From positions 13,879,982-13,943,981 of the forward strand of contig CM072168.1 of assembly GCA_036850595.1 (NCBI GenBank): DNA of 64,000 nt, written 5' to 3'. The stretch is from Rhyacichthys aspro (taxonomy: Eukaryota; Chordata; Actinopteri; Gobiiformes; Rhyacichthyidae). This document shows positions 25,167 through 37,379 of the stretch, piece by piece. The number at the start of each line of letters is the position of its first letter. Position 1 is the stretch's first letter. The notes under the pieces are model-generated. The model worked only from the letters and a program-made list of their open reading frames with translations. It was not told where the DNA came from and did not search any database. Made by a program: the position numbers and the translations under genes.

Positions 25167-27699
25167 GATTTGTGTGCATCGTGAGTGGAGGAAGGTAATG
25201 GTTCAGTGGTACTGAAGGACCACAACAGTCACAGATCAGACCACAGATTTACCACTGTCATATACTACATCAAACCAAACTTTAGCTTTAGAGTTCAGAG
25301 TTAGAATGATGAAAGGCCTCTGTTGTCTCTGTCTAGTTCATCTTTGTGTGAATACATTGCCAAATTTATGCATGTCTTGCATTCTTTTTTCTTCTTTTTT
25401 TTTGCCCTGTTTTGCAAAGGCATTCATAACAGTCATTTCATTAAAAGTCTTGTTTATCACACTCCAAGAACTATATGCTATTTGTAGGTTCAATAGTTTC
25501 TCTCAGTTCGAAAGTCACAGGAGTTGCACACTGTACATTTAACATCTACAAATTATAGACAATTTAGAAGAAAAAGAACAACAGTTTTGACATGAAACTG
25601 TCAGAGTTAAATAAGATAAGTTTTTATATTCTCCACATGTATGTGAGGCCTTTTAGATCCTAAAAAAGTCCTTGTGGATGGTTTTCATTATCAGTGCAAA
25701 AGTCAATGCAGCATAACAGAATGAAAGCAGTCACATGTAAGAGGCAGAGAATATCACTGATCAGCACAAAGTCACAAGAGTTATCACCCCTCAGATTTGA
25801 CCGCTCTGAGCTGGACAGCTATTTTGTTCCCTCCCACAGGTGTTAGGAGTTAATGCTCTTGGTCATGTGACAACGGTTTTAGCTTTAGTCTTTCAGGATG
25901 CCGCAGAGGCTTGAGGGCTGCGAACAACCAGCGCCGCTGCCTTCATCTGGGTTAGGAATAACGGTGTTAACAACTTCTCACACAGCGCTGCCATACGGTT
26001 CACCAGCACAACGGACAACAACAAGAGAGACGGCAAACTGACAAAAAAAAAAAGAAAAACTTTAAACATAAAGCACTGTTTAAAATAAGCCCAAGGCATT
26101 AACAGTTTTGGTTTTGTGGTGTGTCACCTAATAAATATAATGTGGGGACCATAGTAATGTTCAGAATAAAAAGGAGATGGTGGCTTTGTTGTTACCTAAA
26201 TATCTCATGTGAAATAATTAGTGTGAAAAGATTTAGCAGTGACAATATAGATGTCAAGCAAAATTGTAAAAATATATACATTTTTTATCAGGCAATGTTG
26301 AAATGAGTGAGCATTGTTGACCAGCTGAAGCTGAGGGTGAAGTGGAAACTTGTGGCACCATCTTTTGATTCTATTTTATTTTTAAACATTTTCTTTTACA
26401 AACACATATATAAAATTATATTGCAAATGTAGTAAAATTAGGGCCACAATGACATAACTCAAACAACAGTTTTTATGTGTGTGCAGTTCCTGATTTTCTA
26501 TTTCTTCATTGTGCACGCTTGGTGGAAAATAGAAAAAGATTTTAGATCAGTGTTTTAGTGAGGCGGATGTGTGCAGACGCTCATTCATGACTTGACTTTG
26601 TGCCAGAGCATCTTGTCATTGGTATCCCCTCTCAGCTGGAGGTGGTAATACTATTTCCAGACATAAAAAAATTCTTCAGCAGAAAAGTGCCAAGAAATTT
26701 TGACACACAAATATACATCAAAAAAATAAAATTGTGTTTAGGTAAGACATAACTGTGCAAAGGTGTTGAAAGAGTCATGCTGTTCTTTCTGCTGTTTTGG
26801 GGCATAAAGAAGACAAGAGCATTTCGAGGTTAACACCTGGACGTGTCTCTGCAGACACTGTAAAGGAGCACTGAGGAAGGGCAGGATCCAAAGTGAGACG
26901 CATTTGGACATAAGCATCTTTCTTATACTGTATGACAAATAATACATTTATTCAAAGTTTGTGCAACAAAACATGATTCTCCCATGGGTGTCTTGGGAGC
27001 TTCAGGGGTCTAGAGATGAGGCCAAACTGAGAGAAGAGCTGTACATCACAGGGCATGTTTACAGATAAACACAGGTCCAACTGTGTAACCATGGAACTGT
27101 AGTGCGTCAGTCACAAAGACAAATGGAGAACGTGTCTCTTTGGCCAAGTATGTACTTCTTTATCCAACCATGATTCATTGTGACTGACTGATTTCAAAGT
27201 TGGAAAATGTGGATCTTAAGTCACAATAATGTAATGCATCTTGAAAGTTGTGGGATTTACAAAATACATTAACATACAGTATAACTTTAAGTGTGTATTT
27301 CAAATACTTATACAGACTTATACAGTCAGTTGGGGATTATAAAATGCCAGTATAGTTTTGTGTGTGGAAGAAAGGTGAAATCAGATTGAGGCCAATGCGC
27401 TCATGGCTGCATACTCAACAAAACTTGTTGAGTGCTACTTGTTTCACTGGGTACAATAATTGAACTTTTGCACAGATATGACAGTATATTTAATTTAAGT
27501 AACACTTAATATAAATAACTTGAAAGGATTATTTTTGTAAGAATTTAAACTACAATATTTATCAAAACAAAAAACTAATTTTGTAGAAATTTGTAATGTT
27601 TTTTTTTGTCACTGAGGGTGTACGACAGCTAATGACAACCAGGCAAATGTGTTTTATATTCATATGGTTTATTTATTGACGCAGTTGGTTTGCATACTT
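25166..27699. other. Gene desert segment
   Basis: AT-rich non-coding sequence. It has a short A-run at about 26042-26052 and no supported gene. Confidence 0.55.
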
Positions 27700-28320
27700 G
27701 GCACATACTTACATTTGGATGAATGCAGGGCATGTTCAGCAGCGGCCACTAGGAGGAGGCTGTGAGTCTCTCCTGTTGCAGCTCCTGAAGAAGACAACAA
27801 GCATGTCCCATTCAGTTCCCTTTTGAGTTTGGACTCAGACATTACAAACTCGGGGCTGTTTTAGAGCAAAGGCCTCTCATCTTCCAGTGTTCCCAGGCCT
27901 CAGCACTAGTCTTGGTTTTCACATCAGGTCCTGCCTCTGCTAATTAAGCACAGGCATTTCATTTGAGCCCAACCAGACCGGAGGCTCACTGCTAAATGTC
28001 CCCAGAGAATATAGGGATGAGGGGAAAAGGCGAAAGGTCCAATAAAAATCTGCAGGGTTTAGGTTCGGGGCCAGGGCAGAGGTTTAGACCGAGCACCTGT
28101 CACACGCGGCCTGGGAGCAATGAGAGCTATTGATGAGCCGGCCGAGGTCAGCGTTGGCCTCTTCGGATCTCCGGCGCAAAGCCAGAGGGATTGTTGGACA
28201 CCTGTCAATCAGGACGAGGAGGGATACAATCTGGACTCGGCTACTGTGTCTCTGCCATAAGACGGTTAAGCCAGCACAAAGCAAGCTCATGACATTCTCA
28301 CGGAAACCCCAGTAACAAGA
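27700..28320. promoter_or_regulatory. Candidate conserved regulatory patch with PBX/MEIS site
   Basis: The segment is GC-rich relative to its flanks. It contains a perfect PBX-PREP/MEIS decamer (CTGTCAATCA at 28202-28211, reverse of TGATTGACAG) and two CACCTG E-boxes. Open frames on both strands here are best explained by GC content. Enhancer function is inference. Confidence 0.3.
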
Positions 28321-28887
28321 TAATGATCTTACAATATTACACCCACATTTACAAACATTTTGCACACTGGCACTTTATGTCAGCATAAGTTACATATCAC
28401 CCAAACTCTTCACCTATTTGTTATTTTAAATTTCTCTATTTAGGTCATAATTTATTGCTACTTAGATGTATTATTAAAAATATGTCTTTTAACATCTTAT
28501 TAGCTTTAGGTGTAATTTAGTAAGAAGCTGGACTTACATGATTATTGCAATGTGAACAAATTAGACACATTGGATAGCTATGTTTTGTCAAGAGGCAAAT
28601 TTCAAGGTTCATGCTTAGTTGGCAAGACAAAAATGCAGTATTGTATTGTTTCAAATGTTGTGGCAGGCAGTTAGATTTTTAGCTATCAAGTCATTCGCTG
28701 TTCGGGGGTGTTTTTTTAAGAACTGGACACAAAACATTTGTAATTGAATAAACAATGGTGACAACACATACACAAATTCACAGATGGAGACAACAAGCTA
28801 CCAGTGCAAAAAGCATATTGACACTGACCACAGCTAACAATGGTTTCTGCTTAGTCTTTAGCATTCACAGGACGGGTTTAGTTTGAT

Positions 28888-29131
28888 TCATAGCCTCACA
28901 CTATACTTGTGAATTTCTCTTTCTATTTTCTTTAGTTTATGCTTGACAATAAATTGAAACGTGGATGGTGCTTTTCTGCACCAGGGCGGTCTAAGGCGGC
29001 CCTCATAATGCTGGCTAAACCCCTTAGGAAACAGCTTTAGTTCAGGGAAAAGACGGTACTCCCTGTGAAACTGGGGTGATCCATAGGGTGTGACCTTTGA
29101 CCTCTGTCTCAAAGTATAGAGGGCAGGGAGA
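28888..29131 (-). CDS. Candidate terminal exon, unrecognised; contains a DR1 motif
   Basis: On the minus strand a pyrimidine-rich acceptor (CTCATCCACTCTCCCCATAG) precedes an 80-codon open frame ending in TGA at 28888-28890. Its first half reads like protein (YGSPQFHREYRLFPELKLF); its last 25 codons are AT-rich and basic. No upstream partner exon could be joined convincingly, and the nearest minus-strand AATAAA is over 400 bases downstream. The same segment carries a perfect DR1, so a regulatory element is an equal or better explanation. Confidence 0.12.
29091..29103 (-). promoter_or_regulatory. Perfect DR1 nuclear-receptor motif
   Basis: Read on the minus strand, AGGTCAAAGGTCA is two exact AGGTCA half sites with one-base spacing. 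This is the preferred site for RXR heterodimers, HNF4 and COUP-TF. Occupancy is unknown. Confidence 0.55.
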
Positions 29132-31110
29132 CTATGGGGAGAGTGGATGAGAGAGCATGTAGGATACCCAGATGATTGAATTAAGTTTTCTGGTTGAAGG
29201 AGGGACTGGAGGATTTAGTAAGAAATCAAATCCCCCTTCTCTGCAGTCTCCTCTTCGTCCAGTCGTCCACTGGGCCTTGCAGCTGTCCCGTTTCCCTCTA
29301 ATTTTTCTCTGTCAGATTTCAGCCTATAATTAGCAGAAAGACCTCAGTGACTCTCTGCACACATGTGAGTGTGTGCCTGGTCAACGCAGAACTAATGGTC
29401 TAAATCCCCCCACCTCCATCCACACAGCCGTCTACCCCGACGAGAGTGACAGGTTCACATGTAGAGACTTCAAGCTGGACTCCTTTCTCACTGGCCACGC
29501 AGCCTTAAAGGGCAACTCGCAGAGGTCTCCTCTGCAGTGCCAAGGGGCATCTTTAAGCCCCCGCAGAGTCTTTTCCCCTGTTCCACATTCCTAGCGTGGC
29601 ATGGAGGCCCCACCTGCTTGTGTCGCATTTAAAGAGTGGGTTTATAGAATCGGTAAAAGATCCTGGTTCTGTGAACTTACAAACGGAAACAGAGCTGAGT
29701 GCTGGATGGTTGTAATGGAGCAGGACTACAGCTTTTCCATGACATCCACCTGTGTCTCCACTACAAGGGCTGGTTGTATAATATAAGAACAAGGTCGCAG
29801 TGTTACAGGTCAGTCTGTCGTGGGCTGGAGTGCCCATCCCACTGGGATGTGCTGTCAGTCCATGGGCCTCCACAGATATCCATCAGCGTCATTGTGATGT
29901 AGACACCTGTTACTATTCTCTCACGTTCAAAACAGAACAAAACAAATGAAAACAACCCTTGGCTCTTGAAACATTTGCCTATGTATTGTTCATTGTTCTT
30001 CAGAAAGTATATAAACATGCTCATGGTTTTATCTTAAATGTCAAATGTTCCACTTTCTCATGTCTTTCTAGCTAGTTCCCTGGATGCCTTGTCACAGCTT
30101 TGTGCCCAGGGTACTATTACACTAATATGTTAGATTTAATTTAAATTAATAGTAATCCAAATGGAAACCAAACAAAAGTACAAATCAGAACACCAGGATG
30201 TCTCTCTGATGATATTTGTATTTATATTTTCATTCCACATTTCAATTAAAGGCCACTGTACTAATTCAAAACAAATATGTTTAGTAATGAAAGCACATCA
30301 ACATTTAAAATAAAAAACACACAAAAAACATTCAAAATAAAACATTGCACATGTATAGCCATAACTTGAATGCTTGCTTCCTGCTGGGAAATGTCTCAAA
30401 ATAAAAATAGTAAGAGCTGCTCCGTAACTCTACCTTGCCAATAAACACATGCCAAGAGAGTATATTTTTAATGGAAGTGAAAGAAGGTCAGTTCAATAGA
30501 GCAACGGCACAACAGCTTGAAATCCAAGCATAACAATTTCCAGTGTAATACCAAAGCATAAGTCAGCGTGCAAAATGAGACAAATGCCGCTCCACATTTC
30601 CTACGAGACAATATTTCCGAGGAAACACGACACTCATCCCAGAGTAAACCATGTCGTTAAAGGTATTACAAAGTCATTCTTTTGCTCCTTTTTCTCACAC
30701 TTCATTTCAGTATTACTCTAGTTTACAGAGGCTTTCAGCGGTTATGGAGGATTTGTGTGGTTTATCAACTTTTCCTGGCTTTCCTCCCCCAGACCCACAA
30801 CACTAAATCACACATTTGTCTAAACAGATGTGGTTTATACCCACCATGAAGTACAACACGAACAGAGCACCTTTTGATTTTTTGCTCTGTGGATTTGATC
30901 AATTCGAGGCACTTTGGAGCTACGCAGCTGTCATTTTAAAGGAGCGCTCTGGCAGCTAAAGTTAGCCGTTGGAGCCTGTAAACAGATAAACACCGTTGAC
31001 CTGACAGCAGTCAAACCACAAAGCAGCTATAAACTCAAATTTAACTGAGGTTAGTGAGACAAAGGGAGTGAGAAAACAAACAACAGTCAGTCAAGCTACC
31101 GAACTCCGCA
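29132..31110. other. Gene desert segment with a GC-rich stretch
   Basis: The part from about 29250 to 29700 is GC-richer and has open, protein-like frames on both strands, with no coherent splice structure. The rest is AT-rich. Nothing is assigned. Confidence 0.45.
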
Positions 31111-31113
31111 GCT

Positions 31114-31237
31114 TGATTGGCAAGTTCACATGGCCTGAACGTCACCATAGCAACACAAGTTTGGTTGCTAGGAATAACACAAGCTGATGGATGGAGTGTC
31201 TGATTTTCCGCACAGTGAAAGAAGCCGTGTTGGCGCG
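31114..31237. promoter_or_regulatory. RFX X-box pair, reverse CCAAT box and E2F-like site
   Basis: Within about 125 bases lie a reverse CCAAT box (TGATTGG, 31114-31120), a near-ideal RFX X-box (GTCACCATAGCAAC, 31141-31154), a second match to the degenerate X-box rule (GTTGCT, three bases, AATAAC; 31164-31178) and an E2F-like TTGGCGCG (31230-31237). RFX and NF-Y sites together mark promoters of ciliary genes and some other vertebrate promoters. No gene is recognised on either side. Confidence 0.45.
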
Positions 31238-31297
31238 TTTGTTTATGAGCACCTACATCTAAGTGTGTCTATCTGTGAGGATGAGTGGGAGGCTTGA
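31187..31297 (+). CDS. Short ORF just downstream of the X-box pair
   Basis: A 36-codon frame opens with ATG 9 bases after the second X-box and ends in TGA. A donor-like GTGAGG lies within it after about 29 codons, so it might be a first coding exon. Residues begin MDGVSDFPHSERSRVGAFVY. No family is recognised and no next exon was found. It is recorded only because of its position next to the promoter-like cluster. Confidence 0.12.
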   Translation: MDGVSDFPHSERSRVGAFVYEHLHLSVSICEDEWEA

Positions 31298-32695
31298 TTC
31301 CCATGCCCTGAGCTTTGGCACAGGGAGAAATATATAACATTCAAGTGACAAATAATTAACTGACATCAGCTGGTAGGGTCTCCAGAAAGGTTGCTGCGAC
31401 AAATATAGCAGCTTTTTTCTCAATAAATCGTTGTTGGTGCAGTCAGAGGCCTCTGAATTGACACAAAACACTGTTTGGTATTCGGTGCTGCTGTGATTAA
31501 TGTGACAGAGAGGTCTTTCAAGTGAGGGCTGAAATAGAACATCAAACGCTTGAGACAACAGCTAAAAACCAGCACAGTGATGACCATCCAGCCTGGTCAG
31601 CCGCTCTGATATGACAGGGACATTTATCTGGTGTCCTTTCTTTCTAGGACACATGAGCAGGTGGTTTCAGCCAAGTCTAGTTCTGTGGCTGGTATGCTCC
31701 TTCAAGTGTAGCAGTAAATATCCAAAATGTTATTTCACACTTTGAATGTAACCATATGTTTAGAATCCAATCAGCTGATAACAGGCCTGTTGTAATTTAA
31801 CCAAAGAGGACAACAGGTAAATATCATGAATAATGTCAGTCACCATATCTTTTACACTTAAAATTGCAAACATACATTTAATTAAGTTCAAGGGCAGCAA
31901 AACAAACAACAAAACCATAGTTAAAGTTAGTGTGTGCGCATAGAAAGTTGCGAGATCGGGCAGGGACAGTGGTGAATCCCTCTGAAATAATGAATACTGC
32001 CATAAAAACCTCAAACTAACCCCATGTTCAGGTAATATTTATGTGATCTGGTTGCTACTTTAGTTCCCAAGTACAAAAACTTCTGTTATAAGGCTGTCTT
32101 TAACCGTGGACATAAAGTAATGGAATAAAGAAATGTGAAGTCAGACATGCAGGTGTTGAAGCAGATCTGCTGTCCCAGAGTCATAAAATTAGCACCTTTC
32201 AAGAAAGTTGCTTTGTGCTGAGCGATGTAACGGGGGGTATTTTGGCAGCTACAAGAGGTACAGTTAATGACCAAGCTGATGATATTTCGGCTTTTAATGA
32301 CCTGTCAGTTCTTATCAGACTGTCTTGTATATGGGAGGCAGGTCACAGTCCCATTGCATCTACTCACTATGGAAGATACATTACAGTTAGAGCCAGTTAA
32401 ATTTGTCATATTACATATTTTGATCTCAGGTTAGTGCTATTCCCAACTGTTGGCTTTCATTTCTGGCTACATATAGTAAAATACTGGAATCACTACTGAA
32501 TTACACTTTGTAAGCATTTTGTAATCATATAAACCTTGGGCTTTCGGTTCTGCCTTAGAAAGACATCCATCATTCAGGTAGAGCCTTGCCAGAGTCAGTT
32601 CCTTTGAAAAAAAATGTGAATAAAAATCTATGTAAGTCTTGAAGAAAGATAATACCACCCATGATTTATTGAACACAGTCTCTTCGAGTGCGTTA

Positions 32696-32738
32696 GTTCA
32701 CAAATGGGTTGTGCACACAAGTTCACAAATGGCTTGTG
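32696..32738. repeat. Short tandem duplication
   Basis: Two copies of an 18-19-base unit (GTTCACAAATGGSTTGTGC) lie about 24 bases apart and differ at one position. Confidence 0.7.
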
Positions 32739-34989
32739 CTCTGTAAACCAGGCACAAATCCTGACAACTTTGCACACAAAGTTGAGCTCAATTCTAGCCT
32801 CCAATGTAAACTATCATTGCTGGGCCAACACTTGGGCTTCACAAAGACCCACTGTAGTTATCACCTTAAGTGTGAACGGACTGCTCTCTCTGCCTTTTTA
32901 TAAACAATATGGACGGCCAAGGAAAACATCATAATCCATTTATTTACTTTGAAAAAGATGTAATCTCTGGCGGTGGATATCTCCCAGTATATCTGTGGCA
33001 AAAACAGGGTGACCTTTGGTGTTGTGCATTTTTGCCTCCTCCCAAAAGCCAGACTCTGGTTCCTCAGCACTTTTATTTGACTTTCACATTCCAACACTGT
33101 GCCTCTCAGAGTTGCATTGGGACAGCCAGAGCCTAAAAGCAAAGATACTGGCCAAAAAATCCAATGTCTACAAATATAACTGGCTGCATGTGGTTATTAA
33201 AAGGATAAAGTGTGCAATATAGTATGGCCATATTACTATTGTAAATTTCTGCAACTGACCCTTAATCTTGACCCAAAATGTTATTATGGAATAACTGCAC
33301 TGGATAATGTAATGGGACTTTAACATTGCTAAACAAATGTCTTATGGTAAAGAAAATCTGAATGTTAATCTTAACTTAACTAACTTAATTAACTTTATAC
33401 TATCAAAGCAATCACACTGTGCATTTTGCATTTCTGAAAGTTGTTGGATATGAAAGCATAGAAGCAAAAACACACAGGTACATTTGATTTAAAGTGGCAA
33501 TATCAAGAGTTGAGTTGATATCAGGATGGTGAATGTCATACTTCCTTCACTAGTGTTTGGTTTCAGTATACTAATAAGTCTTTCATTACAACTATAAGCT
33601 GTATTACCATGCAGGTTGTCTATTTATGTGCAGGCTGTATTGTACGTATGCTTGTATTCTATGTTTATCTCCATCTGACAGAACAGGTGCAACCTCACAT
33701 GCAGCCTAAGCACTTTGAAAATGTATCTCCATAAATCAATTTAGATATAATTACAGACAACACTATTCATCAGTCAGCATCGGCTCATATCATGTCTTCT
33801 GAAATGATTAGCATAGCGAGCTATTTTGACTGATAGAGTGATCAAAACAGGAACTACTTTAGTCCTCATCTCTTTCATCTGCCTTCAGACATTCATGTAT
33901 GCTTGTCTGAGGATCCAACCCATTCATATTTAAATTATTATGAGACTGACATAACATTTTAGTAACGTTATCTGGGTTTGAAATGACAGGTACAAATAAA
34001 CAACTGTTGGTAATTATAGTAAAAGCCAAGCTGTTGTAAGAGAGCTACAACAAAGATTTAGGCCCACCTTCTTTAAGGTGTTGAAAGTCTTAGGTAATTC
34101 ATAAAGGCACCTACCATATTCTCATGTAAGAGTACCAACAGGCCCATTATGTCTTCACATATGCAAACAAATTTACATTACGTACATACTTTGTAAATGT
34201 GTTTATTTTCCAAACATTTGTTACCTTACTTGCTGTTACCCTGATGTTTTGTTTTTTTTGTTTTGTTTTTTTTTTTTGCTACAGGGCCTGAGTGGTCATC
34301 TGTGACAGTAAAGGGTTTGGTGATAGAGTCTTTCACTTTTGCCTCATCACTCCTCATGTGTCTTTCACTTTGCACGTTTTAGTTATTCCTATTGTTTGAT
34401 GTGTTTGTGTGTGTGTGTGTGTGTGTATAACATGGAGCATAGAAAGTACTCTGTCTCCACAGACGATTATGGCCAGTGAGCACTTTTATCTTGTTCTGTG
34501 CAAGTTTTTGTGGAGCACTGTTCATTTTTTAGCAACACGTACATTTCAGATTGTCATTTCTATATATTGTAATAAATTTGTTGATACTTTTTCCCCCTCT
34601 GCCTCTGTTTGACCTCTACCTGCATCTATGTTCCTACCTGTGGTTTTCTAAAGTAGAGTTAGGCTTTAGCACTTGGGCCCTGCTTGGTTATACAAGGTTT
34701 TTATTCTTAAATAAAATAAAATGTATTGCCCACAATACATTTGATTTTATTAACAAGTCCAAGACACAATGATGAAGAAGTTGTCAAGTTACAGGCCATT
34801 GGTTTATGGTCTAATATAGCAGTATATACTTTATATACAAAGCTCAAAAATCTCAAACTTTTCTAGTAAAAATGTAATGTGTGTGTAGATTCCAAGCACT
34901 GAAAAAAAGAGTTATACAAAAAAAGCACTGCTAATTTAAATATATTAATATCAGCAAGCAATGACAGCACGAGGATGCAGCCCTAATGA

Positions 34990-35240
34990 GGTGAGATTAC
35001 CCAGTACTTTGTAGAAGTCCAGCGTAAATCCACTGGTCCAGCTCCACGGTGCTGATGGACTGAGCTTGTGCGACATGCAAAATCAGGGAAAGTGCTGATT
35101 AATTAGAAGCCAGCTAATTGGTGGGTGTCTGAAATAAACATAACGACCTGGTGACACACAGTATGAGTGGTGTAAACGATCAGGCCCATGGCAGACTGAC
35201 AGAGCTCTGAGAGAGGGGTGAGGCTGGGAGGTTAGCCGAG
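34990..35240. promoter_or_regulatory. Candidate regulatory element with paired homeodomain sites
   Basis: A GC-richer patch contains ATTAATTAG and CTAATTGG cores at 35098-35121, separated by about one helical turn. Such pairs are typical of LHX/paired-class homeodomain targets. Function is inferred from motifs only. Confidence 0.22.
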
Positions 35241-36443
35241 AGAGGAATAGTGGATAAAGTTACGTTATTCACCCAGATGGCCAGTAATACAGCACAAACA
35301 GACACACAATGAAGATGGATGAGATCTGTTTTCAGTCGAGAGCTGTCCTCTTTTGATTTAGCAAAACATGTTCAGTGTTAGATTACAAAAACACAAATGC
35401 TTTCCTATGCTACAAGTATACATAATACACAGATTGACTGTTATATCTGAAAATTTTAAAATAATTTATATTTATATAATTTATATGTAATTATATTTTA
35501 TTGTTATTATTGTTATTTTATTTTTTTGTACATAATGTCAAGAAAAAGTGGAGCCATTAATGTTGTTATTTTATTACTGAGATTAGCACTACTGAATACT
35601 ATAAAAAGTCTCTGCACTATACCACAGATTTTGTTAATTATACGCCTTTTTATGGATTTTGTGGTTATGTACTGGACTGACACCTCCTCTCTTCAAAGAG
35701 CTGGTGTATTATCGCTACATCTTTCATTGTATAATATTAAATGTATCTGATAAAGCTGCGGTCAGTCTCAAGTGATACGAACATGCTGTGACCCTGTGAA
35801 ACCTCACTTGGCAGGCCAGAGGAAAATTAACTCTGAGGTTCAGCCTGCATCTCTCCCCCTCTTTCCCTGGTATTGTAACTCTAGATGTGCAACTCAACCA
35901 TCGCTGCGGTGATTAAAGCAGATCTGAGCCAACCGAGTGAAATGGAGTCTAGAGGAATGTTCCACTTGACCATCCAGAGCATACCAAGTGAGAAGACGAA
36001 CGGGTGTTTGGGAGGGCTTAAGGTTTCACTAGATCTTCTAATGTAGCAGGCAACCAAACATTCAGGCTAATAAAAAAAAAAAAAGACAGTAGGTTGCCAA
36101 AGAAATATTATATTATTTAAATAATAAATAAATATTTATGTAACCACACTGCATTTTACAAAATTTGCATTTACTTTTAACAATTTAGTTTTAGAATGTA
36201 TTTATGATGTAGTGGAGTGTGGAGATATACTTAAAAGGAAACCATTAGTTCCAGTACTTGTACAACTGCTCAGAGCAGAAAAAACATTGCAGTGCCAGAG
36301 GATTGACGCTTTTATTTTGAAAACACACTCTTGCATGAAAGTTTTAGGACATCTATGAGCTAAACTGATTTTGTTCATAATTCTTTTAAATTACACTGTA
36401 AACATTATGTGGTGAACTGAACATCTAACCTATTTCCACTGTC

Positions 36444-37220
36444 GTACACTTAAAAAAAACAGTAAATGACTGGCAGCTGCCAAACAAAAACCCTAAAATT
36501 AAGGTTGAAAACCCTAATTAAAATAATGTGGAAAAAACATTTAATTTACAGAAATTTTCAGTAAAAGTTCTGTGGGGAAAACTGTTATGTTACAGTTTTT
36601 TAATGTATTATCACACCTGATAATACATGAATTTTATTGAGCATTGTCAATAAAATGACAATGCTCAAAATTCTGCAGAATAAGCCCATAATTCTACAGA
36701 TTTTAGTTAAATTTTGAATTGTAAAAGAAATATGTATATAAAAATGACTTTCAACACTTGCTCATTAAACCGTAACAGAGACTCCACAGAGATTGTACTG
36801 TAAAACTCCTGCAGTACATGACAGTGTCTCAAGAGTATAAAGTACTTAAATGTAGAGTGAATCTCCATCTCGTCTGTGATTCTCAGTCATGGTTTCACTC
36901 ATTGAAGTTCAAGGCTGTTTTCTAAGACCTTAACAAAAAATCTGTAAAATGATGGTCTTTTTCTGCAGAACCTTGAGCATTGTCATATTATTGAAGGTGT
37001 TTGATGTTAATAAGACAAGAAAATAACTGTAAAATAACAGTTTTCCCTGCAGAACCTTTACTGCAAATTTCTGCAATTAATTTTTTTTCCCATATTATTT
37101 GAATTAGGGTTTTATACCTTAATTTTAAGGTTTTTTGTTTGGCAGCTGCCAGTCATTTACCGTTTTTTTAATGTTTTTTGGGTTTTTTTGGTTTTTGTTT
37201 TTTTTTTTTTTACAGTAAAT
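36444..37220. mobile_element. MITE-like element with long inverted repeats
   Basis: Two arms of about 135 bases (36460-36595 and 37029-37163) are inverted copies matching at roughly 85-90 percent by eye. Both contain ACWGTAAATGACTGGCAGCTGCC-like termini flanked by A- or T-runs. The interior is AT-rich, non-coding and contains a perfect 13-bp stem at 36637-36668. The structure fits a non-autonomous DNA transposon. Exact ends and target duplication could not be fixed because the termini run into poly-A/T. Confidence 0.7.
36637..36668. repeat. Perfect 13-bp stem-loop inside the MITE
   Basis: TTGAGCATTGTCA (36637-36649) pairs exactly with 36656-36668 across a 6-base loop. A third copy of the unit occurs near 36972-36985. 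Confidence 0.85.
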
Positions 37221-37336
37221 GTTCTGTTAAAAAATGAGAAAAAAACTTTTCTTGTCATTATTGAATTAACACCTAGAATAAATGCTGATTGTTAATTTAC
37301 AATCAATGTATGATAAATTTAGAGATTTGTACACTA

Positions 37337-37337
<1 letters not shown>

Positions 37338-37371
<34 letters not shown>
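37338..37371. repeat. ATT microsatellite
   Basis: About eleven ATT units in a row. Confidence 0.95.
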
Positions 37372-37374
<3 letters not shown>

Positions 37375-37379
37375 CATAT

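Larger units (their letters stand above)
31298..36443. other. Gene desert segment
   Basis: No gene recognised. It holds a small imperfect duplication near 32.7 kb, a T-rich low-complexity run at about 34250-34278, a short GT run at about 34407-34426 and a homeodomain-site cluster near 35.1 kb. Confidence 0.55.

Noticed and set aside
24965..25225. Frames reading (CV)n or (TH)n
   Set aside because: Translations of the GT microsatellite.
28084..28365. 93-codon minus-strand frame
   Set aside because: No splice or promoter context; better explained as a GC-rich regulatory patch.
29373..29873. Protein-like open frames on both strands near 29.4-29.9 kb
   Set aside because: Both strands look equally coding because of GC content; joins to other candidate exons were out of phase or hit stops.
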